Of a DNA stretch of 64,000 bases, positions 12,418 through 25,700 are shown one piece after another (positions within the stretch are counted from its first letter, which is position 1; every line of letters starts with the position of its first letter). Under the pieces are notes generated by a model, which worked only from the letters and a program-made list of their open reading frames with translations, searched no databases and was not told the origin of the DNA. Position numbers and translations under genes: made by a program. The stretch covers positions 38,842,249 to 38,906,248 of the forward strand of contig CM055877.1 of the NCBI GenBank assembly GCA_029582165.1, in the 5' to 3' direction. The DNA is from Portulaca oleracea (taxonomy: Eukaryota; Streptophyta; Magnoliopsida; Caryophyllales; Portulacaceae).

Positions 12418-12605
12418 CTCACACATGCATTTTAATCTCTGTCTCCTTATTGTCATACATGTGAAGTTGTTTTTCAAGAAAATCATTTTCCTCTGTACCA
12501 AATACGGGAAAATATTAAATGAAAATTCATTTTCTAAGAAAGTCATTTTCCAAAGAAAATCATTTTCCTAGAAAATGATTTTCCTTTGTACCAAACACAC
12601 CCTTA

Positions 12606-13500
12606 GTTTAAAATAGATGCAAATTAGTGAGTATTTTTGTGTGTGTGTGTGAATCGTTGATCTAAATTTCACCTATAATAACATTTATCATATCAGTACT
12701 TTTGGCATTAAAGTGAGAACCTTTTTTTACGTAGTGGGCTTTATTAGTTTATTATGCCTCAACAAACAATTATACAAGGTTACGTGAGATGTATCATTTT
12801 ACGAGGACCTCATACAGTTTGGTTACAAAAGCCAAGAAATTAGAGTAAATTGCACATTTGCACATGTGGGTCAAGTATATATAGGCAGTGCTATGCAAGT
12901 ATGCAACTAGCTTAGCCGTGGAGAACAATAATGAAAAGTCTACATTTGCTCAGTGGTGTGATGATTATTGGTGTGTGTTACATTGCATTAATTATAAAAT
13001 GTAAATATCATATAGCTATATCGATCAATTAAGTAAATGTTTGTTATAATCTATGATTATTATTTGCATTAATTCTACAGTGTCAGTGATTCTTTCACAG
13101 TTCCATTCCTTTCTTATTGCTCATAATTTTTAAATTTCAAAAAAAAAATTCTTGTATATTTTTTTCTTAAAAGTAAAACCTAAAATATTCAGAAAAATAT
13201 TAATTTCTGTCCAATCAAATGGTGCCTAGGACAAAAGAGGGTGGCATAAAGTGCAAGCATATTTTTGGTTATTTATATGGTTTTGAGGTTGGCCCATTGA
13301 AACCAAAATTGAGAATAGAAGAACCGCGGATATGTAATTTAGTAAATATTTTATATTAAAAAAGGTATCCGAAAAACAGTATATATAGCAGGGCATAATT
13401 GCAAGGCTTTCAGCATCAAAACCTGGTAGGCTGTGCTTCATTCTTCTGACTTGGTTTGTGAATTGTGAAATAGTACTGTAATTTATAGGAATTAAGGCAT
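12606..13500 (+). promoter_or_regulatory. Upstream region of the TFL1-like gene
   Basis: About 0.9 kb between the PIF/Harbinger-like element and the exon 1 microsatellite. It has a short GT run near 12638 and otherwise AT-rich sequence. I recognise no specific transcription-factor site. Transposon insertion this close means the native promoter may be short or partly replaced. Confidence 0.4.
13380..13387 (+). promoter_or_regulatory. Candidate TATA box of TFL1-like gene
   Basis: TATATATA lies 185 bp upstream of the start codon and is followed by GCAGGGCATAATTGC. Transcription from about 13415 would give a 5' UTR of roughly 150 nt that includes the ATT microsatellite. Inference from position only. 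Confidence 0.4.
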
Positions 13501-13502
13501 AA

Positions 13503-13503
13503 A

Positions 13504-13566
<63 letters not shown>
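13503..13566 (+). repeat. (ATT)n microsatellite abutting the start codon
   Basis: About 21 ATT/TTA units run without interruption into the ATG at 13565, so the start codon shares its first two bases with the repeat. Any ATT-unit length change would alter the 5' UTR but not the reading frame. Confidence 0.95.
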
Positions 13567-13762
13567 GGGTAGGGTAGTGGAGCCTCTTGTAGTTGGGAGG
13601 GTGATAGGAGATGTAATTGACTCCTTCACTCCATCTATAAAAATGACAATCACATACAACAATAAACAAGTGTTCAACGGCTCTGAGCTTTACCCTTCTG
13701 AGGTCACCTCCAAGCCTCGAGTTCAAATTATTGGAGGAGATATGAGAAATTTCTTCACCTTG
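13565..13762 (+). CDS. TFL1: Exon 1 of TFL1-like gene
   Basis: 66 codons from the ATG, ending ...FFTL, with donor G|GTGGGT at 13763. The start is chosen because [17 protein letters not shown] aligns from residue 1 with family N-termini (usually MARVVEPL). Only repeat sequence lies upstream. Confidence 0.92.
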
Positions 13763-16700
13763 GTGGGTTAAGTTTAATACTATACGTATATATATACATA
13801 TATACATATATATATGCATGTATCTCTTAGATATGATTAGCTAGCTAGGGTTTATCCTTATTGTACGTACGTAGCTAGGTGCATGCTTAATGCTTTCTCT
13901 TAATTAATTATTGATTTTGTTTGTGTGTAAAGCAGGTAATGACAGACCCTGATGTGCCAGGTCCCAGCGATCCTTACTTAAGAGAGCACCTTCACTGGTA
14001 TCCACGCTTAACCCCTCTCCATTTCATGTTAATTACATCCGTTCATTGATCATTCGATAATACATTAGGAACAAGACATCAATTCCTTCAAAACTAAAAT
14101 GTGTACATAATTTGTCAGAACCATAAAAATTTATAACATGTATCTGTATGGTTGAGAATTTACTTTCTGGAAATTAAAGTCCAGTATTGTTGTCAGTTTT
14201 TAGCCCGACAATATCAAAAATAAAGATCTTCCAATTTTCTGTTCACAGGGTTATCATGATCATGAAATATTATGCATATCCTATTATCCTTCAAAGTCAA
14301 AATTAAAAGTTTACTGCAAACCACAATAGCCATATGCATCGTTTTTATGTCCAATAATAATCACAGCAGCAGCAACAACAATAATATGTAAGAGTAGGGA
14401 GTACGTGCCGTTTTTGTGATTTATTCTTTTTTCCCGGGGGAGGTGAAGTCGTTTCCAACTAGCTCCGTAATGTACGTGAAAATAAGCAAGTGCTGTCTTA
14501 ACTTTTATTAAATTAGTATTTCATTGGATTGCAAAAAATGACTACGCGGATACCCTAATTGTTGGTGAAATATTTTTCTGATATTCCAACTGTTCAAAAC
14601 TAATTTTGAGGTACTCTTATTTTTTGGGTTAGTAATTATTTGGTGTTTTTCCGGCCATTAATTTTATTAAGTTACCAAAATGTCCTTGTTCTTCCTTTCT
14701 TGAAGAAATACCCTTGAAGAAGAAAAAGAATGAGGGTATTTCGGTCACTTAATAAAATTAATGGCCGGAAAAGCACTAAATAATTACTAACCCAAAAAGT
14801 AAGGTTACCTCAAAATTAGTTTTGAAAAGTTGGGGTACTCCCAAATATTGGGGTAACTCTGAGTAATTTTTTGATTAGATTGTTGGCACTAATTTTTTTA
14901 ATAGTAAGTATTAATTTTCAATTATAAGAATGTTTTGATGTATTGACTATGTCAATGAACACAATTAATATCATAATCTAATTGACCTCATTCATTAGGC
15001 ATATTTTAGGCATATTTAATTTAAATATAAAAAATAATCAATAAAAGTATAACTTCATAAAATTTATAGGATTTTTTGCTGGTAATATATTGAAGATCGA
15101 GCTTCGGGACTATTGAATTGTAATATATCAACCTTTATTATTGGACAGCAATATCCTTTACATTTATACATAGGTGAGATTATTATCCCAACAGTAACTA
15201 AGGGGCTTGTGAATTGAACTGGTCTTTGTGCTGACGTGGCTGGCGGAGGAAAAAAACCTGACCCAACCCAATAACCCCGTTAACCCGTCCATTTTTCTCA
15301 GTAACCCACGTTATAAGACATTGGTTGGTAACAAATAGTTAAAGTAAACAAAGCGATGCGCCTTGAGCCTAGTCCTTATTCATTCTTGCCTTCGCCTGCT
15401 TCATTTGCAGAGCTAACTTCGGATGTGACTGCCTTCACTCGGTGATCTTAGGCTTTCGCTCCCGTCCGCTCGGTAGTTGCTTGTTGGACTCGGCCCAAGC
15501 AATGCCCAAGGACTCCCATGAAAAGTTGAGTGCCACGTGAGCACGGAGACCGGTTTACCAGTTACCACCCTCTTAATTAGCCACTATGCTGGGACCGTTT
15601 TTTTAATGTAGGTTAGCGAGAAAAACATATGAGTTAACATGTAAGGTTATTAGGCAGCAGCCGATTTTGCTCCCTCCTCCTGCCACGTCAGCATGAGTTT
15701 CATGCTTGCATACCCACACATATTTTAATGGACGAGAAAATAATGAAAGATTAGAAAATACCACGTCATTGTAGTAGGTGGACAATTGCCCGTCCCTGCA
15801 CGCTTAATAAACTTGGTGAGTTTCTCCATGCATGCGTAATAAGCGTGAGTGCGTGACAAACTTCTTCTTGCCACGCTTATTAAGCGTGGCAAAATTTTCC
15901 CCACGCATTCCCTTCCCACGCTTGTCTATCCGTGGCAAGTGTCCTCGGCCACGCTCATAGGCATGGCTAGAAGCTGTTTTAAGCGTGGAATGAGGACCCT
16001 TTTTTGCTAGTGAAATTTTGTTAACCGAAAATTTGATTAACCAAGAGTACTCAGGCTAACCGAAACTTATAGACCAGATATGGATCATGACTTTAATTGT
16101 CCCAATATCCGGTTAACTGACTTAATTTTGTGAATGGATCTGTTAACTGATCCATGTCCACCGCTAGATTGAGTAGCTTTTTTGGGGAAGGTGTTGGCTT
16201 TTGATAAATTAAATTACTCTATTGACCAAGTTTTGTAAACAAAAAAAAAAAATCTAATCTAATATCATTTGTTGTTACACAACCTATATTTTTCAGGGTT
16301 TATATATTAGATATGCATGCAACTCTTATGCTAAAATGTATAGATTTTCACTAATAATTTATATGATATCTACGTTATATATTTTTTTAAGGGAAAATAT
16401 CGTATTAAATTGGTAAAAGTAATTAATTATTGAAAAAATGGTACTATAGAACAATTTGGTTATTAGCTTATTAAACATAAGTATTAAAATTTGGTAATTA
16501 ATTATTGATAACACAAATATAAAGGAAAAAATCTAACCTTAAATTTAAAAAAAATAACGTTACAAACTACGAAAACCAAAAAATCTTATTATAAAAAGTT
16601 AACTCTACCAAACAATCATCAGAAAAACAATTAATATAAATAGCTAACAAAAAAAAAAAAGAACTAACAAAAGAGCTAACAAAACAGTCTGATTTACTTG

Positions 16701-19700
16701 CCAAGCAGCTAAGAACAACATCCAGTTGTCAAACGCCCCCATACCTTTTGTTTCTGATTAAACACACAACAAACACATATTTACATAAGGTAAAAGATCT
16801 AAGAAATGTCAAAATAGTTAAAACCCGAAAATTTACTTGCCAAATAGCTAAGTACTCCACCTTTTACTTTTTCCACATAATTGGGTGGAACATTCTTTTC
16901 CTCTTTTTATATTAAAATTTTTTATATATTAAAGGCCAACACTTTTTACAATTTTTTTCCATTCCTTTTTATCATGTAATTGATTGTTTTAGCAAGATTA
17001 TGATTAATATGTTTCGAACTTCTAAGCCTTGCTGACATAGTGACACTCCATTTCAACTTGGACTTATCATAATTTTGTGGGTAGTCCACGCGCAAAAGAA
17101 AAAAAAAATCGTAAAAAAGTCTACTCTTATAAATTTAATTCTATGAAATAATTAAGATTTTCTATGTGAAGCTTAAGTGAAATAAATGAAACAATAATGG
17201 TTTGGAGAGTTTACTACTCACTAAAATAATATTATGTATGTTGGAATTCATTTATGAGTAAAAATGTTTCAAATTGTAAAAGTGAAAATAAAGTATAAGG
17301 TATATATAAGTCAAATGGACTACTAACACTAATTGATTTTAAGATAAAACCTCATTTAACTTATATACCATGGACCTTGGTTGAAGTGGCTCCCGCCTTA
17401 TATTCTCCCCAACAATGGGCACTAGAGCTTAATGCTCACTAACATCATGAGAAAATTATGTGTAAATTCTTATTATTCTGATATCTATATGGAGATGCAC
17501 TATTGAATTTCCCTAAACTAAAATAAACATGCATGTATGCATGAAATAGTTAATGTTTGCAGGCTAGTGACCGACATTCCAGGCACAACTGACACCACAT
17601 TTGGTAAGCTCTCGGTTCCTTTCTTTCTTCGTGAACCCTTTCAATGTTTTCTTGTATTTTCCTGCTATTTTATCATTTGTGAGCAAGGGAAATTTTACAA
17701 GAAAAAACCCTAGAACAAAACATAGGAGTAGTATTTTGTACATCACTACTTGTGAATTATATTTGAATATTTCAATTTCCTATAGATGAATGTTACTCTT
17801 GATTACAATTATTTAAAAATATGACAATTACATAAACTAGTTTATAATTTGTTGATTAAAGTAGTTTATCCACATGATCAATGACCTAGTATCAAAATTT
17901 TCCACTTCTTCATTTTCAATAGAGCTAATATTCTTAGTGATTTACTTCCCATCCTTCCGTTTGTTCTTTAGCTTACTTCTCTACAACAGCTTATATAGCT
18001 TGCAGCCACATTACCAAACCCCGTGAATATTTGCCAATAGTAAGGAATTGACACATACCATATAGTGTTGATACATGATATGATGTCTCCCATTAGTTTG
18101 TTTGATACACTTTACATTAGCCTTAAGATCAACTTTCACAAGCAGTCTATCATAAATGAATGTTAACTAAACTTACAATGTTACTACGAGCTCGCATAAA
18201 CCATATATGCATGAAGATTAGGTCGAGTTGTTCTACATAAAAAACTTTATTTCCTTCTTCAAGGAGATCAACACCAGCTCTGGATTTGATTTAGAAATAA
18301 CATCTACCTTAGGCTGTGAGACCATATCAACCCATGCTTCTGATCATCTATACACCCACTATACTATAATAGTGCCTATATAACCCTACTCCTTTCTGTT
18401 AAGGATTGCGATGTGAGCATATCAAACAAAATATGGGAAATCAACACAAGGTAAGGGGATTTGAACATAAGGATTTAACGTAAAAATCATAACTGGACAA
18501 ATATAATGATGTAATAATTTAGGAATACAACGTGTTTAGAATTAACTCTTCTCAATCTCTCTATTGTGTGTTATTACGAGATGGATGCGACCATAAGACT
18601 TAAATAATGAAGCCTAGCTACGAGCAAAAATAGGGTTAATAATATGAACTCATGAAACCCCTAATAGTAATAATAGGCAGTAAGTCATGAACTAAGGCAA
18701 ACAAGAATAAAAATGGAAGAAAAATCCTCGCTACTTGGACCAATGACCAGAATCAGAGGCTGCCACCTTGTATGGGTTGCTCGTACCTGGTTGGGTCTTT
18801 CCATCTAGTTCCTGCTAACATTCTCAGGGCGTTGTCAGCAGACAAACAATAATAACGGGCGAAAAATAATAAAGATTCGACACAAGCAATTAACGTGGAA
18901 AAACTCAAACCGGAAAAAAAAAACCACGAATGATGCACTATCAGAAGATTACAACACTGTTTCAGATATTCCCAGACCTCCACAATCTCTCACAACCTCC
19001 CTAGAGTTACAACCTGAGAACTCAAAACTCACAGATGAGTCTCACACAACTCCCTCAGGGACACAGAGATTACATGTCAACCTCTTGTGATATAAGATGA
19101 AACACTCTCAATCGCAATACAAATAAATCTAGCACCTAGGCTCTATTTATAGTACAAGGCTAACACAATTTTAGGGTTAATAGAGTCCTTGCAGCAAAGG
19201 AATTACAAAAAGAAAGTGGTCGGATAAAAAATCAACAACTTGATTCCCACTCAAACTCTTCTACCTTGCTCCCTAAGAGACAAAGGCCAACCCAAAAATT
19301 AGTCTCCACATTCAACCCAACAATCTCCCACTTGGAGACCAATTGTAAACGCAGCCTTCGTCGATTATCATCAATCACCACTTCAACACCTCCTCGAACT
19401 TTCCAGTGCATCCATCTCGATCTTGTTCCGCAAAGATCAACAGAGGTCCCAGTTGACCTCCCATCAACTCCTCTTTTAGCAACAGGCTCCTACTTGAACT
19501 GATCACGCCCCTGCAACTTCGACATACACATCATCGTCAACAACTTAGGGGAATTTTGGATTGGGACTTTAGCTCGTGTTGAACTTGTCGAATCCCCGTG
19601 CAAGTTAGATGCATTCCTCGGTTGACCATCCGTTCTCGTAGCCTCGACCGCAAACCTCCTCGTTTTTGGTACCCTTCTCTCATCAGAGAAGCTAACACGC

Positions 19701-22700
19701 CTTTGACGAGGATGAACAGGCACGTTAGAGTTATCAATTACAAAATATAGCTTCCCCTCTTTCAATTCCTCCCATTTGCAATTACTAGAGATCATTTCGT
19801 TACCCTCCAATGACCATCTCCAAATCTCGTCGTGAATCTCTCCTCATCTAGTTGACTCACAAATACAAGGTTCTTGGTCAGACCCGGGATATACCGAATA
19901 TTCTTCAACCTCCAAGTTCCCCCCTTAGAAGTATTAATGTGCACATCACCTCTTCCTGGCACCTTTAAGTTGTGACCGTTTGCAAGCCTAACCCTGCCAA
20001 ACATCCCACTCACAAAATTACTAAAGATCTCCTTGCTAGACGAAGAGTGAAACGAAGCACCCGAATCTATCACCCAACTCCTTTCTGACTTGTCAACACT
20101 AACAGTTAGGGCATCACCAAAATCCTCAGCATAATTTACCGAGTCATGGTCATTATAACTGCTCTTCCTAAGTTTAGGACGATCCCTACGAAAATGACCT
20201 CTATTACCACAGTTCCAACACAACACGTGCTCCATGTTTCAGCCTCTAGATTTTGATCGACCCCGACCCGAGTTCCCATCATTCCTCCTACCCTTGACAA
20301 TCAAAGCATTCCCGGCTCGAAGACTCAGACACATCAGAATATTTCCTACGAATACTTTCATTCAGGACAGAGTCTCTAATTTCCCCAAACTTCAGCTTCT
20401 CCTCCTTCTTAATTGAAGAAGTTAAAGAAGTCACAAAATTTTCCCAAGACTTAGTTAGGGTAGCTAATAGTATATTAGCATTCATCTCATCGTCAAAATT
20501 AAATCCCACAGAGGTTAACTTTGATAGTATCATATTCAACTCATTCATACTATCATGCATATCACCAGACTCATGCATCTTAAATTCAAACAAACGACAA
20601 AACACATATAACTTGTTCACCACCGAAGGTTTCTCATATGCGTCTTACAAGGCCTCGAGCAGATCTTTCCTCGTTTTCTGATCTTTGACATTGAAAGCCA
20701 CATTCTGAGCTAACGTCAGTCTCATCATACTGAATGTCTGACCGTCAAGTTCTTCCCAATCCTTCTATTCCATCTTTTATGGCTTTTCACCAATCGCAAG
20801 ATGCAACTTTTGCTGGTGGAGCACATCCTCAACGCGCATCCTCCATCCACCATGCGTAGTCTTTCCCATCGAACTCCGGAATCTTCACAATTGCGCCTAC
20901 CATTGCTTCTCAGTCTGCAGATCAACCACGCTCCAACCAAAGCTCTGATACCAGTTGTTAGGATTCTCAGGGTGTTATTAGTAGACAAACAATAATAACG
21001 GGCGAAAATAATAAAGATTCGAAATAAGGAATTAACGTGGAAAAACTCAAACCGGGAAAAAACCCCGAATAATGCACTATCAGAGGATTACAACATTGTT
21101 TCAGAGATTCCCAGACCTCAACAATCTCTCACAACCTCCCTAGAGTTACAACCTGAGAACTTAACACTCACAGATGAGTCTCACACAACTCCCTATGGGA
21201 CACAGAGATTACATGTCAACCTCTTGTGATATAAGATGAAACACTCTCAATTGCAATACAAATAAATCTAGCACCTAGGCTCTATTTATAGTACAAGGCT
21301 AACACAATTTTAGGGTTAATATAGTCCTTGCAGCAAAGGAATTACAAAAAGAAAGTGGTCGGCTAAAAAATCAGCAACTTGATTCCCACTCAAACTGTAA
21401 CACCCCGGCCCCTCCCGGGCCGCGGACATTAACGATAACCGCTTTAAAGATCACTGACTGGCCCCACAAATCACCACGAGTCTTTCCAGCGTGCTTCGTC
21501 CTCACTCACACGCTGCCTGGGAAAACTTCCCAGGAGGTCACCCATCCTTTGACTACTCCCAGCCAAGCACGCTTAACTGAGGAGTTCCCAACAAATGAGC
21601 TACCATAAAAGGAGGTGCACCTTGGTGATATAAGTAGTCATTTTAATCCTTTTAAGCCACACTTTAACCACATATCCGGGGTATTACAGTCACCCCCACT
21701 TAAGCGCACAACGTCCTCGTTGTGCCACAATCCAATCCAGAATCTTTGCCCGCTAGGTGACTGCCCATGACTCTCCCGTCCACTGGCGCAGTTCACGGTC
21801 GCGGGTCGGCTCTGATACCATTCTGTAACGCCCCGGAAATTCAATTATCGAAAAGTCAAAGTCAAACTAACGTTAACAGACAAAATTTAGCGGAAGACTT
21901 AAGCTCTTATTGGGCGTCACTGCCGTATCCCCGAAGGAACACAAAGCAAGAAGGAAAAACAACGACTGTCTGTCAACGGCCACCAACTAACAAACTCATA
22001 CTTAGAAATAAACCTCAAACTGACTTCAAGTCTTTCAAAAAGAAGCATAACAAAAGTAACGACTCCTAGACATGTCGTCCTCACTTCTAATTCCCGTCCC
22101 CAGCATATTGATCATCACCTGAAAACAAAACATTTCTAAAATGAGGGGGAAATCTCAATAATGTCTACCCCTAACGTTAAAAACAGGTTAAGTTCATTTC
22201 AATTCATTTGAGGGAGAGGGAACAAGTCAAACCATTTCACAAACCTTTAACCCTTACAACTGTTTCCTCAACCCAACCCATTCATTTTATTGTGCGGGCG
22301 GGATATCAAATCCCATATGGTAACATCGCCTACCAAAGGCATCAAAACAAATCGCCTACCAAAGGCATCAAGGTAACCGTCTACCAAAGGCATAAATATA
22401 ATAATCGCCTACCAAAGGCATCAATAATCGCCTACCAAAGGCATAAAAAATCGCCTACCAAAGGCATCAAAGTAATCGCCTACCAAAGGCATCAAAGTAA
22501 CCGCCTACCAAAGGCATAAAAGTAATCGCCTACCAAAGGCATCAACAGAACTAACCCGCTTAATGTTTCACTTGAGTTATTAGTATCTTATGCAAAACTC
22601 AGCTCACAGCTCTCAAGTCAAACCCAACCCAAGTTATTAAAACCAGTAACAAAACTACTCATAAAATACCATCACGATTTCTCAACTCAATAAATCAAAG

Positions 22701-25700
22701 TACAAACAAATACAAACAGTTATCCAAAACAGATGGTCACATTTTCCACATAAAGTCCGCTTTCGGGATGCAATTCTCAAAACAGATTAGAAAACATTAA
22801 AACACATTTAAAGAGCATCCTAGTGGGGATTAGAGCATAGACATTACCTGGTTAGCTTCACTTCACAGCAAAACGAACACACTTGAGCTCACTAACGACG
22901 CGAATTAGCTCGGGCCTAAAATAGAATAATTATTCTAATCAAAACGCGCCCTTTGAAGTTAGTATTAACCACCTTCTAACTAACCCTCCCCTAGGAACCC
23001 TATAGGTTCCTATCAATCATGAATTTACATTTTAAAACATTTAATACATTCCAAGTAATCACATAACCAGCTCAAAGCATCACTTTCACACAACACTTTT
23101 ATTAATAACAAACATTAACAAAACAGATTACAGCATCCACATAAAAAGGGTCGTAACTTGACTTCCCGACCTCCTATGGGTCTGGTTTTAGACTTTTCGA
23201 AAACCTCGGGATGTCTACTAAAACTCTTAAGTTGAACTCGAGACCCAACACAACTTTAAGGTCCTCAAAAACCGTCATCTTCACAAACTGTCCAGATCTG
23301 ACCTAGGTCTGGTAATCGGGGTATAACTCGAATTATAAAATTCCAAAGTCCGGTCCGTAAAATTCTTATTAAAGCTACCATCTAAGGGAAACTTCAGTCC
23401 AAAAGGTTCAATCAAAAGACAACTACAGTAGCTGTGGTGACCCGATCTTTAGACACTAACGAAACTGTCCCGATCCTGGTTCTTATTTAATTTATAATTT
23501 CGGTTCTAACCTTCACCATTCGGTCCCGGGGTTCTAATTTGGGCCTAAAATAGTGACTAAGGTTAAAAGTCTTTAACCTAACTCAACCCATGGTCCAACT
23601 TCATAAATTCTAAAATTAAAACTCACTAGAACCAACTTTAATCAATCTAACTTATTTACACACAACATTAACCATGATACAACATATCACAACCCAAAGA
23701 AACATGTAATTACTTGCTTAATAAAACAAGAATAGAACTTTGATAACCAACACTCTAATCATGCATAAAAACATAACTTTAATAATCCTAACATGCTTGA
23801 CCTATATGAATTATAAAGAATAAAAGTAACTACGAATTTCTTAATCAAGAATCAAGAAAGGTCTTAAAGAACATGTGAATAAAATTAAAGAACATATAAA
23901 TATTTAAACTACCAATCAAGAATCCTAACAACTAACTTCTTTTTTTTTTTTTACAAGATTCAATCAAGAATATAAATTAGTAAACAAGAATCGAACTTTA
24001 GTAATTCAAACAACCTAACTTATTTAACAAGATTTAAACATGATTGAATTAAAGAATATGTGAAAACTTAACTAATAATTCAAGAATTAAGCCAAGTCAT
24101 TAAACTTTAAGAATTCATGCATACAATAATAATGTTATCTAAAACCCTAACATGATTCACAAGAAAACAAAGTACGACAAACAATTGAACAATAATAATT
24201 TTACTACAACTATTACAACCCTAATACACCAAATTAAAACATACAAGATTACATATAAAGAATTAGACAAATTACATGTAAATAAAAACAATACAAGAAC
24301 AATTAATTACAAATAATAACTTAGCAAAATTTACACACTAATCACCCAAATTACAAGATTAACCAAATCAAGAAAAAATAACAATAATAATACAATGATA
24401 ATAAAAATATTACAATAATAATAATAAAAATCAGAAATAAGGAAAGAAAAGAATTTGTAAAAAATTAGGGTTTACGTTTAGGGTTAGGGTGCGGTTTCCC
24501 GGCGACTGGGCGGCCGATCGGTGGCACGTCAGTTGACGGTGGTCGGAGGCGGCGACAGCAGGGTTACGACGGTGGTGGTCCGATCAGCAACCAGTAGCAA
24601 CAGCAGCAGCGCGGCAGCAACAGCAGCAGAAACTTCGACCCCGTTCGCGTCTGGGTGGGAGCGACGAGCGGCTGGGTATGGCGGTGGTCGCGGCGGCGTC
24701 CGGTGGCAGAAGGCGAGAGAGACAGGGAGATCGAGAGGGAGAGAGAAAAGAGAAAGAACGAGAGACGGAAGGAGCGGTGGTTGCGGTGGTGCGGTGGCGT
24801 CCGGTAGTGGTGGGGCCGAGCATGTGACGGGAGAGAGAATTAGCTAGGGTTAAGGTTTGAAGGGATTAGGGTTTGAGGGAGAGAAAAAGAGGTTTTTATA
24901 CTATCTAACAATTTAGGCCCAACTAATCTACTCTTAATCCTAACCCAACCCAACACTAAAACAATTAAAATCTGGTTTTTCCTAAAAACAACTAATAATA
25001 CCAATAATAGTAATAATAATAATAATAACAATATTAATAGAATCACATAGCAAATAATATTCACGTAATTAATCACATAACTCAATAATATTAATAGTAA
25101 TACTAATAATAAAAAGAGTAAAACTAATAATACTAAACCCATGAAATTACGATATACCCTTGTTAGTCTCTCACGATCCTACGAGCTCAAGTGTTAGCAA
25201 AAATAAACACAAACGAATAATAATAAATAACGAAGTCAAACCTAATTTACTAACGACGTCAAGGTCAACAACATCTTTGGATTTTTCAGGGTTTTACACA
25301 AACTCTTCTACCTTGCTCCCTAAAAGACAGAGACCAACCCAAAATTGGTCTCCACATTCAACCCAACAGTTCTATGAGTTTCTTCAAACGTAGTTGCATC
25401 GCATAACCTATCATCTTATTCCCAACCTAAATCCGAGCTTAAATCAATTGTGCTCCACATGAACTCAACAATCTCCTACTTGAAGACCAATTCAAGCATT
25501 CACCATTAGCACACATACACACATATGCCCCATCAAATTCCTTTAATGCACACACTCGACCTTTTAACAAAGATCATTAGAATCTCACCTGACCTTTCAT
25601 CAACACCTCTTCTATGCTTACACTAGGATTGATCACTATCCTGTAACTTTGACACACCAACAACAAGCTCAATGATGGGAAATTTCTTTTGGACAATTTT

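Larger units (their letters stand above)
11403..12602. mobile_element. PIF/Harbinger-like (Tourist-type) element
   Basis: The ends are GGGTGTGTTTGGT at the left and its complement ACCAAACACACCC at the right. They are flanked by the 3-bp duplication TTA (11400-11402 and 12603-12605), the hallmark of PIF/Harbinger. There is no transposase ORF. The interior holds a long CT-repeat tract (11513-11880) and a nested hAT element at 11892-12417. Confidence 0.75.
21396..25298 (-). mobile_element. Chimeric Cassandra-like retroelement (one TSD-flanked unit)
   Basis: The unit begins TGTAACACC and ends GTTTTACA. It is flanked by the 5-bp duplication CAAAC (21391-21395 and 25299-25303), exactly splitting the LTR of the younger copia. 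From left to right it holds a 293-bp Cassandra-like LTR, a 135-bp internal part ending in an initiator-Met primer-binding site, and a 3475-bp LTR-like arm that is not homologous to the left LTR. A normal retroelement has two copies of one LTR, so this looks like a chimera of a Cassandra TRIM and a long-LTR element. No protein-coding domain is present. Confidence 0.7.
18813..25368 (-). mobile_element. Younger Ty1/copia element, internally deleted
   Basis: Left LTR 18813-19322 and right LTR 20956-21395 plus 25304-25368 (about 505 bp once the inner insertion is removed) share long blocks such as AATAATAACGGGCGAAAA and CCACATTCAACCCAACA. The flanks GTTCC (18808-18812) and GTTCT (25369-25373) look like a 5-bp duplication with one change. 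The internal part is only 1.6 kb: gag and protease are present, while integrase, RT and RNase H are missing. It sits inside the 3' LTR of the outer copia and is itself host to the Cassandra-like unit. Confidence 0.85.

Noticed and set aside
13226..13819. 197-codon - strand ORF across exon 1
   Set aside because: It contains a run of Asn from the ATT repeat and is the antisense shadow of exon 1; the + strand has clear PEBP homology.
21525..21578. Genuine 5S rRNA gene
   Set aside because: Only part of the 5S sequence is present, embedded in an LTR with TG..CA ends; matches the Cassandra design.
22326..22545. CRISPR-like array (short repeats with spacers)
   Set aside because: Spacers are 3-14 bp and similar to each other; nuclear plant sequence inside a retroelement arm. 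A plain tandem repeat.
24470..24500. TTTAGGGTTAGGG telomere-like repeat
   Set aside because: Only one or two degenerate units, not an array.
24521..24847. Ala/Gly/Arg-rich ORF of 108 codons in a GC-rich block
   Set aside because: Lies in the presumed transcribed leader of an LTR arm read on the other strand; composition-driven, no domain.
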